Shown in pieces: positions 9,407-17,199 of a stretch of 64,000 nt of DNA. Under the pieces are notes generated by a model. It was given only the letters and a program-made list of their open reading frames with translations, made no database searches and was not told the DNA's origin. Numbering within the stretch: the stretch's first letter is position 1; every line of letters begins with the position of its first letter. Origin of the DNA: Flavobacteriales bacterium. Its GTDB lineage: Bacteria > Bacteroidota > Bacteroidia > Flavobacteriales_D > Crocinitomicaceae. The position numbers and the translations under genes are program-made. Location of the stretch: contig JAKSBJ010000392.1 of NCBI GenBank assembly GCA_022361195.1, positions 62,001-126,000 of the forward strand. The letters are read 5' to 3'.

Positions 9407-9967
9407 GTGGAAAAAGAACGGTTAGAACATATTAAAAAACGCCTGCGGGAAGGTGATTCTTCCTGCTTTACACCGCTTGTCAATGAATACAAGGACATGG
9501 TGTATGCGCTGGCATTAAAAATGTGCCAATCAGCAGAGGATGCAGAGGAAGTAGCACAGGATACATTTGTTAAAGCCTATAAAGGGTTTGGTCGATTTAA
9601 AGGCGACTCAAAACTCTCAACCTGGCTTTATCAAATTGCCTATTTCACAGCTATTAATCACCTCCGAAAGAAAAAAGTTGAAACTACCGATGTAGATATT
9701 AGCCACGTACCCCAAGATGATTCGGTTTGGAGTCAAATTCAGGAACAAGATCGAAAAGCTTATCTCGATAGGGCCTTTGAGTTATTAAAGCCTGAAGAAA
9801 GAGCGGTTATTAACCTCTTTTATCTCGAAGAACATTCGATGGATGAGATTTCAAAAATCACCGGATTGTCAGTTTCAAATGTGAAAGTCAAAGTACACCG
9901 AAGTCGTAAGAAGCTTTATGGTATTTTGCAGCTACTGCTAAAAAATGAAATTAATTCACTGTTATGA
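9407..9967 (+). CDS. ECF-type RNA polymerase sigma factor
   Basis: A 186-residue sigma-70 family protein with only regions 2 and 4. Region 2 (about 22-92) contains DAEEVAQDTFVKAY and the DNA-melting segment STWLYQIAYFTAINHLRKK; region 4 (about 128-175) is a helix-turn-helix with MDEISKITGLSVSNVKVKVHRSR. The start is GTG, with AGGAA a few bases upstream. It overlaps the next gene by four bases (ATGA), the usual arrangement of a sigma factor with its membrane anti-sigma. Its regulon is unknown; the adjacent membrane-protein and acetyltransferase genes are candidate members. Confidence 0.93.
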   Translation: MEKERLEHIKKRLREGDSSCFTPLVNEYKDMVYALALKMCQSAEDAEEVAQDTFVKAYKGFGRFKGDSKLSTWLYQIAYFTAINHLRKKKVETTDVDISHVPQDDSVWSQIQEQDRKAYLDRAFELLKPEERAVINLFYLEEHSMDEISKITGLSVSNVKVKVHRSRKKLYGILQLLLKNEINSLL

Positions 9968-10338
9968 TGGAAAAGGATGACAAGGTATTGAAGGATTTGT
10001 TGAAGAAGGATTTTAACGAGCTCAAGGCTCCTATTGATTTTACTGACAAGCTTATGAATCAGTTGGAAAATGTGGCGGCTAAAAAAGCTCAACCATTGGT
10101 CAGTTTTCCAATTCGTCTTCTCTTTATTTTATTGGGAATTGGTTTTATGTCTTCTGTGTTTTTTGTAGGTGAAGTTCCTGCAAATGGATGGGCAGAAGGT
10201 CTCCCAATTTCGGAGTGGACAGATAAAACTTTCTTATTTTTGAGTGAGAATTCTGAAATTCTGGCTTTAGTTGGATCAATTGCTGTTTATCTAATTATTG
10301 ATGGATTCAGAACTCAACGTAAAAAAGTGAGAATTTAA
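9964..10338 (+). CDS. Probable membrane anti-sigma factor
   Basis: A 124-residue protein with an N-terminal charged cytoplasmic stretch (about 1-45) and two membrane helices (about 48-68 and 95-113). It overlaps the sigma gene by four bases, the basis for calling it the anti-sigma. No zinc-type H-x3-C-x2-C motif is seen, so it would be of a non-ZAS type. It overlaps the following GNAT gene by one base, so all three are translationally coupled. Confidence 0.7.
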   Translation: MMEKDDKVLKDLLKKDFNELKAPIDFTDKLMNQLENVAAKKAQPLVSFPIRLLFILLGIGFMSSVFFVGEVPANGWAEGLPISEWTDKTFLFLSENSEILALVGSIAVYLIIDGFRTQRKKVRI

Positions 10339-10838
10339 TGCCCCTGATAAAAGGTACTGTAAACGACTTAAAGGAAACGTTTGAATTGTTGCAATCATGT
10401 GCCAGACACATGGCTGACAATGGTCTAAATCAATGGAATGAAAATTACCCAACCATAGCTCATGTAGAGCAAGATGTCAGTAATCAAACCCTTTATTTAA
10501 AAAAAATTGACGGTCGAATTGCCGGAGTAATTTCAGTTGACGATCAACAATCCCCCGAATACAAAGACATTGTTTGGAAATACCCAAACGAGAAAGTGAT
10601 GGTTATTCACCGCATGGCGGTACACCCTGACTTTCAAAAAATGGGCATCGCTAAAGAGTTGATGGATTTTGCCGAAAACTTTGCCCGACAAAATAACTTT
10701 GACTCCATTCGTCTGGATGCTTACAGCGAAAACAAACGAGTTTTAAGTATTTATAAGCAACGAGGTTACCATTACCGTGGAGACATCTATTTCCCATTTA
10801 GGGATGCACCATTCAGTTGTCTGGAAAAGAAATTATAG
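10338..10838 (+). CDS. GNAT-family N-acetyltransferase
   Basis: A 166-residue acetyltransferase of the GCN5 fold. The acetyl-CoA pyrophosphate-binding loop is QKMGIAKELM after the strand MVIHRMAVHPD, followed by the motif B region SIRLDAYSENKRVLSIYKQRG. The protein fills a usual GNAT length. The substrate cannot be read from sequence. The start codon overlaps the anti-sigma stop (TAATG), placing it last in the sigma operon. It converges on the next gene with only one base between the stop codons. Confidence 0.88.
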   Translation: MPLIKGTVNDLKETFELLQSCARHMADNGLNQWNENYPTIAHVEQDVSNQTLYLKKIDGRIAGVISVDDQQSPEYKDIVWKYPNEKVMVIHRMAVHPDFQKMGIAKELMDFAENFARQNNFDSIRLDAYSENKRVLSIYKQRGYHYRGDIYFPFRDAPFSCLEKKL

Positions 10839-10839
10839 A

Positions 10840-11670
10840 TTATTTGTTCATTCCCTCTGTCTTGCCTAAGTCCATTTTAAGACTGATGGCTCCACCTTTT
10901 AGATCTTTTTCAGAAGAACTAACAAGCGCTTTGTTCCAGTGAATAGACATATTTGCGAATTGCATATCTACAATTTTACCTGGAATTTTGAAGGTTGCTT
11001 TTAAATTCATGCTTTTACCTGGCCATAGAATTTTATAAGCTGATGATTTTGCCTCACAAGGCCAAACTTTATCATTTCCTTCACAAGTAACCGTAATTAA
11101 ACTGTTATTGACCAAAATAGGAGTATCTCCTGTATTTTGAACTTTGAATTTAGCCTCAGTTACTTTCGTTTCCTTTTTTAAGGTGTTCAAAGCGATTGAA
11201 ACATTATTACTAGTAATCTTCTTCTTGGTATCCGGTAAAGGGTAGTCCTCCAAGTTTTCTACTTCTCCATTTACTGGTAGTTGTGTAATCCCTCCTATTT
11301 CCACTTCCAAATTCTCAGCTGGTAATCCCGCACTTCCTGGAGCTTTAATACTAATTTTCTTGGTAGCATTTGGATTAATTTTAACCTTTTTGGCTACTGG
11401 CTGAATTTTACTTCCATCTGGTAAAGTGTAAGACACTTTAGAGAGTTCAATAAATAAAAAATCATCCGTTTTATTGGTAAATTCAGCTCTTACAAGTGCA
11501 AAGGTAGCCTGACTGTGCATATCCGAAAAAGCAATGCGGTATTCATCCGTTTCAATAGGATCAACATCTCCATAGTGTATTTCAGAAAAACCTTTCTCCG
11601 TTGGTGACGAAATAAAAGAATAAAACAAAAGAGAAATGGATAGGGCAACAAAAAGTACAGTTCTTTTCAT
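10840..11670 (-). CDS. Uncharacterised exported beta-rich protein
   Basis: A 276-residue protein with an N-terminal signal or anchor (about 1-21). The rest has alternating hydrophobic strands and repeated phrases such as ATFALVRAEFTNKTDD and EAKFKVQNTGDTPILV, resembling tandem immunoglobulin-like beta sandwiches with 'additional strand' packing. Two cysteines (around TCEGNDKVWPCEA) could form a disulfide in the periplasm. No family was recognised. It is transcribed alone, with about 140 bases between it and the next minus-strand gene. Confidence 0.8.
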   Translation of the reverse strand: MKRTVLFVALSISLLFYSFISSPTEKGFSEIHYGDVDPIETDEYRIAFSDMHSQATFALVRAEFTNKTDDFLFIELSKVSYTLPDGSKIQPVAKKVKINPNATKKISIKAPGSAGLPAENLEVEIGGITQLPVNGEVENLEDYPLPDTKKKITSNNVSIALNTLKKETKVTEAKFKVQNTGDTPILVNNSLITVTCEGNDKVWPCEAKSSAYKILWPGKSMNLKATFKIPGKIVDMQFANMSIHWNKALVSSSEKDLKGGAISLKMDLGKTEGMNK

Positions 11671-11809
11671 CTTAGAATAGTTTTGGTTGATAATATAATG
11701 TTTGATTTTGTGCTTTGTTAATTGGCTAAATTAAATACCAGCCATGCACTTAAACAATTCCGTAAAAGTCAAACACTATGCCAAATATAACATTAAGTAA
11801 TTGAGAATT

Positions 11810-12703
11810 CTATAAATAGGTTCCCGCCGACTTTAATTTTGGCTTCCAATAAGTGGATGAAATAATGTTGGTGATAATTACCCCTTTACTGCTTGATGCA
11901 TGAATCATCGATAATTCTCCGTTTTTATCAGATACTACCAATCCAACATGTGTAATTCGTGATCCTGGACCAAAAAAGACCAAATCACCTTTTTGAGCAT
12001 TGTCTACCTTTACCTTTTTTGATTTTTCCTGCTGCCCGTTAGCTGTACGTGGTAATAATAATCCAAATTTCTTGTGGACATAACTGGTAAATCCAGAGCA
12101 ATCAAAACCTTTTTCATCACTTCCAGACCAAACGTATTTTACACCTAAAAAGGATTTAGCATAAACCACAATCTTATCTCGATTGGTTTTAGATACGCCC
12201 GAGGTATTGGTATTTTCCTTAGCCAACTCCTCCTCTACTTCTGGTGCAGCCGAAATGGCCTTAATTCCCTTTAACTCCTTATTTTGAAAAGCATTCAATT
12301 TGGATGCAATACTCTTTTGTCCATTAGATTTAAACTTAGCCTCTAGCTTTTTCAAGTAAATCTTTAAATCAGAAATTTCGCGGTAATGTGCTTTTACATA
12401 ATGATCTGCCTTCTCGTTATCTAAAAACTGACGGTAAGACGAAATGGCATCATCAATTGCGGTGTTGTGACGGCGGAACCACTTTTCATTATCCGCTAAT
12501 CTAAAGAGCGATAGGGATTCATAATAATGTGGAAGTGCACTGTAGTCATATTCTGGTAAAGCCTTTAGTTTACGGGCTTTTTTCAGCACCTTGCTGTAGT
12601 ATCCCTGATCATAGAAAATTTCTAATCGATCAATCTTTTTATCCTGTCCAAAAGATAAATTTCCGAATACTAGCAATAAAGCAACAAATAAAATCCGACT
12701 CAT
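11810..12703 (-). CDS. NlpC/P60 murein endopeptidase
   Basis: A 297-residue exported cysteine peptidase: signal peptide 1-19 (ends LSFGQ), a helical N-terminal region of unknown role (about 25-170), and a C-terminal NlpC/P60 domain (about 175-297). Catalytic C202 lies in GFDCSGF, H252 in ITHVGLVV and the third polar residue H268 in MIHASS. Such enzymes cut stem peptides of peptidoglycan, typically gamma-D-Glu-diaminopimelate bonds. It diverges from lpxB. A CAAAATTA at 12711-12718 (TAATTTTG on the minus strand) is a perfect -7 match, but so close to the start that the transcript would be almost leaderless. Confidence 0.92.
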   Translation of the reverse strand: MSRILFVALLLVFGNLSFGQDKKIDRLEIFYDQGYYSKVLKKARKLKALPEYDYSALPHYYESLSLFRLADNEKWFRRHNTAIDDAISSYRQFLDNEKADHYVKAHYREISDLKIYLKKLEAKFKSNGQKSIASKLNAFQNKELKGIKAISAAPEVEEELAKENTNTSGVSKTNRDKIVVYAKSFLGVKYVWSGSDEKGFDCSGFTSYVHKKFGLLLPRTANGQQEKSKKVKVDNAQKGDLVFFGPGSRITHVGLVVSDKNGELSMIHASSSKGVIITNIISSTYWKPKLKSAGTYL

Positions 12704-12818
12704 ACTATTACAAAATTAGGAGGAAAGAAGCTGATTTTTTGAGCATACCAGTCTCTTATGTTCACATTAGCTTGTTAATTGAATCAATTGCTTTTCTGAA
12801 CCGAAGACTAATATCTCC

Positions 12819-12826
12819 TAACTTTG
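12819..12826 (+). promoter_or_regulatory. Candidate -7 box (TAACTTTG) of the lpxB operon
   Basis: TAACTTTG matches TAnnTTTG exactly and ends 20 bases before the TTG start codon of lpxB. Transcription would then begin around 12833 and leave a leader of about 13 bases, which supports the TTG start because no ATG lies between. A -33 element at good spacing is not evident. Confidence 0.5.
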
Positions 12827-12845
12827 TAAATTAAACTTCTATCAA

Positions 12846-13967
12846 TTGACATACTATCTGATAGCCGGTGAAGCTTCTGGCGATTTACACGGAAGCAATC
12901 TTCTCAAAGCATTGAAAATTCAGGACAAGGAGGCCGAATTTCGTTTTTGGGGAGGAGATCAAATGGCAGAAGTTGCCGGACAACCCGTTAAACACATTTC
13001 GGAACTTGCTTTTATGGGATTTGTGGAAGTGGTTGCCAATTTGCGCACCATTCTCTCCAACATTAAACTTTGTAAAAACGACATTCTTTCTTTCCAACCC
13101 GATGCATTAATCTTAATTGATTACCCTGGCTTTAACATGCGGATTGCTGAATTTGCCAAGGAGAATGGAATAGCTGTTCATTATTACATATCCCCTCAAG
13201 TTTGGGCCTGGAAACAAAACAGAGTACATAAACTCAAAAAAACGGTAGATGAAATGTATTGCATCCTCCCGTTTGAATCTGATTTTTATAAAAAGTTTGA
13301 CTTTGATGTTCAATATGTTGGTCATCCACTAATTGACGCGATTGAAAACTATAAATCAACGGCTCTATCAAAAAAAGAATTTGTTGCAAACTACGATTTA
13401 GATAATCGTCCAATTTTGGCCTTATTACCAGGAAGTAGAAAACAGGAGATTAAGATTAAACTTCCTATAATGCTAGAAGCGGCTAAGCAAATGAAGGAAC
13501 ATCAAATTCTCATTGCCGGAGCACCAACCATCTCTGCTGAGTTTTATAAAGAAATTAGTCAAGGAACTACTATTAAAGTCATACCTAACAAAACGTATGA
13601 TTTACTGAATAATGCAGATTTGGCTATGGTCACTTCCGGAACAGCAACTTTGGAAACAGCCTTGTTTAAGGTTCCGCAAGTGGTTTGTTATAAAGGGAAC
13701 TCTATTTCTTACCACATTGCAAAGCGACTCATCAAGGTCAACTACATCTCGTTGGTAAACTTGATCATGGATCAGGAAATTGTCAAAGAATTGATCCAAA
13801 ATGAATTGACTCCTGAAAACATCTTGCAGGAATTGAAAAAGTTTACTCCTGAAAAACGAACTGAGATACAATCTCAATACGAAGAACTCCGTTCTAAATT
13901 AGGAGGAGGAGGTGCTTCTGAAAAACTAGCATCTTTATTGATAGATAATTTAGGGAAGAAGGAATGA
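12846..13967 (+). CDS. lpxB: Lipid-A-disaccharide synthase
   Basis: A 373-residue GT19 glycosyltransferase that joins UDP-2,3-diacylglucosamine and 2,3-diacylglucosamine-1-phosphate to make the lipid A disaccharide at the inner membrane. Family motifs include IAGEASGDLHG at the N-terminus, ISPQVWAWKQNR near residue 112, LLPGSRKQEI near 195 and the TSGTATLETAL loop near 260. Length is normal for LpxB. The start is TTG: the conserved family N-terminus begins exactly there and no in-frame ATG lies upstream. The gene overlaps the following SpoIID-like gene by four bases, so the two are coupled. Confidence 0.96.
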   Translation: MTYYLIAGEASGDLHGSNLLKALKIQDKEAEFRFWGGDQMAEVAGQPVKHISELAFMGFVEVVANLRTILSNIKLCKNDILSFQPDALILIDYPGFNMRIAEFAKENGIAVHYYISPQVWAWKQNRVHKLKKTVDEMYCILPFESDFYKKFDFDVQYVGHPLIDAIENYKSTALSKKEFVANYDLDNRPILALLPGSRKQEIKIKLPIMLEAAKQMKEHQILIAGAPTISAEFYKEISQGTTIKVIPNKTYDLLNNADLAMVTSGTATLETALFKVPQVVCYKGNSISYHIAKRLIKVNYISLVNLIMDQEIVKELIQNELTPENILQELKKFTPEKRTEIQSQYEELRSKLGGGGASEKLASLLIDNLGKKE

Positions 13968-15151
13968 AGCGATTGATTCTCATATTGACATTATTATTCA
14001 CTGTCTACTCTTATGGACAAGAGTTAGAAATTGGAGTTATGAGAGCTTATTCATCATCAAAAGTCCAATTCACTCACCTCAGCGGAAACTATACTATTTA
14101 TGGTGACAGCTTAGAAATTGGCTCAATTTCTGAGTCGCAAAATTTGATTGTTCGACGTTCGGGAGAAAGAGTAAAAGCCTCTATAGGTTCTAAAGATTTA
14201 GGTTCATTTGATGTCATTCATTTAAAAGAAGTTAATCCAAGTAGTTCACTCAAGATTCAAACACTATCACCATCGGTCCATAAATTGCGGAAGTATAAAA
14301 ACAACTTCAAGATTTTTCCAGAGGATAATTCATACCTAACTGTGGTAAACATGGTCGAGATGGACAACTACCTTTCGGGGGTGATAGAAAGTGAGGGAGG
14401 TGGAGGAAAGGACCTTGAATACTATAAAGTACAAGCCATTTTAAGTCGGACATATGCCCTGGATCATCTTTATAAACACCATAAAGAAGGTTTTAGTCTT
14501 TGTGATCGAGTGCACTGTCAAGCTTACCACAATATGCTTCGATTTACTCCAACAATTGGAGAAGCAGTGACTGACACCAAAAACATGATTATGGTGGGCC
14601 CTAACCTAAAATTGGCCAAAGCCTTTTTCTTTGCTAACTGTGGAGGTCAAACCAGTGAATCTGATTTTGTTTGGAATAAAGCAATATCCTATTGCAAAAG
14701 TGTTCAGGACACCTTCTGTGTGCACTCGCGTCAAGCTACATGGACCAAAAAGATTAAGGCTGGCAGTTGGAGAAATTATCTCGTGAATCATTTTGGTTAT
14801 CCTGTTCATGACTCTTTGATTGGCCCCATGATCTACCATTTTAAGCAAGAAAGTCGCCACGCCTTTTATCTGTCTCCTCAATTGGGAATTCCATTAAGAG
14901 ATCTTAGAAGTAAGTTCAAATTAAAATCTACCTGGTTCTCTACCCATCTCGAGGGTGAATATGTGGTTTTAGAAGGCCATGGATTTGGGCACGGTGTTGG
15001 ACTGTGCCAGGAGGGAGCAATGCGAATGGCTCGTCTAGGCTATAATTATGACCAGATTCTCAATTTTTACTTTACAGGTATTGATATCATGAACTATCAT
15101 GATTGGACCTTCTTAATGCAAGATTCTGAACAATTAAGTGTTGGCCTTTAA
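13964..15151 (+). CDS. SpoIID/LytB-domain protein (probable lytic transglycosylase)
   Basis: A 395-residue exported protein (signal peptide 1-18, ends YSYGQ) with a SpoIID domain: EMDNYLSGVIESEG, where the Glu after VI matches the catalytic Glu of SpoIID; YKVQAILSRTYAL; FFANCGGQTSESDFVW; and the C-terminal GHGFGHGVGLCQEGAMRMA. SpoIID enzymes cleave glycan strands, usually denuded ones. In a non-sporulating Gram-negative such genes presumably act in envelope remodelling. It is coupled to lpxB by an ATGA overlap. The cysteine pairs (LCDRVHCQ, YCKSVQDTFC) suggest disulfides in the periplasm. Confidence 0.9.
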   Translation: MKRLILILTLLFTVYSYGQELEIGVMRAYSSSKVQFTHLSGNYTIYGDSLEIGSISESQNLIVRRSGERVKASIGSKDLGSFDVIHLKEVNPSSSLKIQTLSPSVHKLRKYKNNFKIFPEDNSYLTVVNMVEMDNYLSGVIESEGGGGKDLEYYKVQAILSRTYALDHLYKHHKEGFSLCDRVHCQAYHNMLRFTPTIGEAVTDTKNMIMVGPNLKLAKAFFFANCGGQTSESDFVWNKAISYCKSVQDTFCVHSRQATWTKKIKAGSWRNYLVNHFGYPVHDSLIGPMIYHFKQESRHAFYLSPQLGIPLRDLRSKFKLKSTWFSTHLEGEYVVLEGHGFGHGVGLCQEGAMRMARLGYNYDQILNFYFTGIDIMNYHDWTFLMQDSEQLSVGL

Positions 15152-15176
15152 ATTCTACCTTTTTAATAGAATTTAA
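15148..15176 (+). terminator. AT-rich hairpin at the end of the lpxB-spoIID operon
   Basis: Perfect 10-bp arms (TTAAATTCTA / TAGAATTTAA) with a 9-base loop, overlapping the SpoIID stop codon. No T-tract follows, so it may be a weak terminator or a 3'-end stabilising hairpin. Confidence 0.45.
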
Positions 15177-15266
15177 GACTCCAACTTAAACACTTAAAAA
15201 CAGCTCACTGTCAAATAGTTATGATTTTAATCGAAAACCAAAATTGTGTTAATAGCGAAAAATGGA

Positions 15267-15297
15267 TTGGTTTCGCATGAAAAAATGATTAACTTCG
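15267..15297 (+). promoter_or_regulatory. Promoter of the small T9SS cargo gene
   Basis: TTG at 15267-15269 and TAACTTCG at 15290-15297, separated by 20 bases, match the Bacteroidota -33/-7 pattern (TTTG, TAnnTTTG) with one mismatch in each. Predicted transcription start is near 15304, 20 bases before the ATG at 15324. Confidence 0.55.
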
Positions 15298-15323
15298 GGC
15301 ATCAAAATTTTAAAACAATCTAT

Positions 15324-16046
15324 ATGAAAAAAATTTACGCTTTATTCGCTGTATTGTCAATGGCATTCGTAGGTAATGCTCAAGAGAACTTGACTTTAAC
15401 ATTAGACAATCACACTGCAGGAGCAGCTACTTCTGACGATCCACTTAACTTGGATTTCACAATCACAAACAACGGACCTACTATTCCTTCTGGAGATACA
15501 ATCTTCTGGGCAATCAATGTAGGAACTGATTTCTTTAGCTCTATTGACCTTGACGGACCTGGTTCTGTTACTTACAGTGTTTTAGGAGAAGATTTCCCTA
15601 ACGGATCTGCTTTTGGTGTAGACGTTGCTGATATCTCTATGGAATGGGTTTATAACAACCTTGGTTTAACAGGAGATGTTTGTGCTGTAGTATTCGGTGT
15701 TGGACAAGCTACTTTAAGTTCTCCAACTGATACTGATCCAACTGACAACATCGGATGTGTATTCTATACTGTAACTGAAGTTGCTGGAATCGAAGACGAA
15801 GCTAACGCAATTGGAAACATCTACGTTGCTGATCAAAAATTAAAAATCGAGAGCGCTTTAGGTAATTTTGATGCTGAAACAACTATCACTATTACTAGCC
15901 TTTCAGGACAAATCGTTCAAAATGAGACTGCTTACCTTCAAGGAGCAACTCACGAACTTGAGTTGAACGACATCACTCCTGGTATCTACGTTGCTTCTGT
16001 TACTATTAACGGAGAAGTAACTACTAAAAAGATCATCATCGAGTAA
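15324..16046 (+). CDS. Small secreted protein with T9SS type A sorting domain
   Basis: A 240-residue protein. The ATG at 15324 is preferred over an in-frame start 78 bases upstream because it begins a clean signal peptide (MKKIYALFAVLSMAFVGNAQ) and lies just downstream of a good promoter. Residues about 22-155 form a beta-rich domain with DUF11-like wording (LDFTITNNGP). The last ~75 residues form a type A sorting domain (ITSLSGQIVQNE, GIYVASVTINGEVTTKKIIIE), although the usual YPNP opening is replaced by IYVADQKLKIES. Codon choice is more uniform than in neighbours (many TTC, AAC, GGA, ATC), suggesting high expression. Function unknown; probably a surface or secreted structural protein. Confidence 0.88.
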   Translation: MKKIYALFAVLSMAFVGNAQENLTLTLDNHTAGAATSDDPLNLDFTITNNGPTIPSGDTIFWAINVGTDFFSSIDLDGPGSVTYSVLGEDFPNGSAFGVDVADISMEWVYNNLGLTGDVCAVVFGVGQATLSSPTDTDPTDNIGCVFYTVTEVAGIEDEANAIGNIYVADQKLKIESALGNFDAETTITITSLSGQIVQNETAYLQGATHELELNDITPGIYVASVTINGEVTTKKIIIE

Positions 16047-16065
16047 TCTCGAATTAAGATTTTAT

Positions 16066-16103
16066 AAAAAAGGGCCGCCCGAAATTTCGGAGCGGCCCTT
16101 TTT
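16066..16103. terminator. Strong bidirectional terminator
   Basis: Stem GGGCCGC / GCGGCCC (16072-16078, 16092-16098) around an inner CCGAAATTTCGG palindrome. It is flanked by six A on the left and five T on the right, so it can end both the plus-strand gene stopping at 16046 and the minus-strand gene stopping at 16119. Confidence 0.9.
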
Positions 16104-16118
16104 AGTTTTAGTCACTAT

Positions 16119-16994
16119 TTATTGTTTGATAAACTTCTGCCTTTGAATTCCCTCCTGAGTTTTTATTTCGATGATATAAGCTGCAGGATTTAAATCAGAA
16201 ATATCTATTTCATTACCACAATTAATGTGGCTAACAATCATTCTTCCATTAAGATCATAAATGGTGGCTTGATTCACAAATGTTGCCGCTCCAAAATAAA
16301 GAGTATTCTGTGCAGGATTTGGATACAATTCCAAATCAATCAAATCAAATTCCTCAACACTTATTTGATCCTGAGGTCCGGCAAATCCATGAATACTAAA
16401 AACCAAATCCTTCGTTTCACTCAAGGTGGTTAATCGGGTCCAATCTGTCGCTCCCATCGCTAATACATCTAGCTCGTCACGTAAAACAGCTGTATCTCCC
16501 TGTACCGGACTTGATGGATTAATTCCAATCCAACGAAAAACAGAAGTATTAGAAGCCCCATATCCATAAACGCTTAACCAATACTTTCCTTCCGATAAAG
16601 AATCTGGTAATAAAACGTTCAGATTAAAATTAGTCGTTGAAGAAGGTTCACCCAATCCAAAAATGTTCAATGTTTCTTCATGGAATAAAGTTCCGGGAAC
16701 ACCAGCATTATTGTCATAGAATTGAACGGTCATCGAATCCATCGAATGGTCCTCGAAAAAGATATCATCACCTCTGAATCCTCTAAAAGAAATAGATTGT
16801 ACTTTCCACTTAGGTCCCGCCGGCACCTCAAAATCATCAGCACATTGAACAATTTGCCCAGCAAAAATCTCAGAATTTTCATTGCTCCAAAAGCCTGTTA
16901 CGTCTGTGGGCCCCGATTGGTCGTACAAAATTTGACTATGAGGATTTAAACAAAAGCTAAATGTAGTTAAGAATAAAAGTAAGAGTCTTTTCAT
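16119..16994 (-). CDS. Secreted protein with T9SS type A sorting domain
   Basis: A 291-residue protein: signal peptide at about 1-20, a beta-sandwich-like domain at 22-205, and a type A sorting domain from residue 218 (LELYPNPAQNTLYFG ... DISDLNPAAYIIEI ... RQKFIKQ). The central part has ADDFEVPAGPKW and VQFYDNNAGVPG, which recall domains found in secreted Bacteroidota proteins with no known activity. T9SS would carry it across the outer membrane and remove the C-terminal domain. It lies alone between a strong terminator and a 205-base gap with no recognised signal. Confidence 0.87.
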   Translation of the reverse strand: MKRLLLLFLTTFSFCLNPHSQILYDQSGPTDVTGFWSNENSEIFAGQIVQCADDFEVPAGPKWKVQSISFRGFRGDDIFFEDHSMDSMTVQFYDNNAGVPGTLFHEETLNIFGLGEPSSTTNFNLNVLLPDSLSEGKYWLSVYGYGASNTSVFRWIGINPSSPVQGDTAVLRDELDVLAMGATDWTRLTTLSETKDLVFSIHGFAGPQDQISVEEFDLIDLELYPNPAQNTLYFGAATFVNQATIYDLNGRMIVSHINCGNEIDISDLNPAAYIIEIKTQEGIQRQKFIKQ

Positions 16995-17199
16995 AGTTGA
17001 TAGGTGTTAGTTTTAAATACGCTTTGGGTATTGGTTATGAAGCATATACATACCAAGTTAAGAATAAATGTTGTTTTTTTCTTCTATTTGTTAGAAAAAA
17101 AGCATTCATCCTCTTCAGAATATTTTAACTACGCTATCTTTTCAAACTAATCATAGTTCAACTCCTACAATTCAAACAGAATCAGACATTAATGTTCCT

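Noticed and set aside
9964-10338. Zinc-binding anti-sigma (ZAS) assignment
   Set aside because: The required His and Cys pattern is absent; the anti-sigma call rests on gene overlap and membrane helices only.
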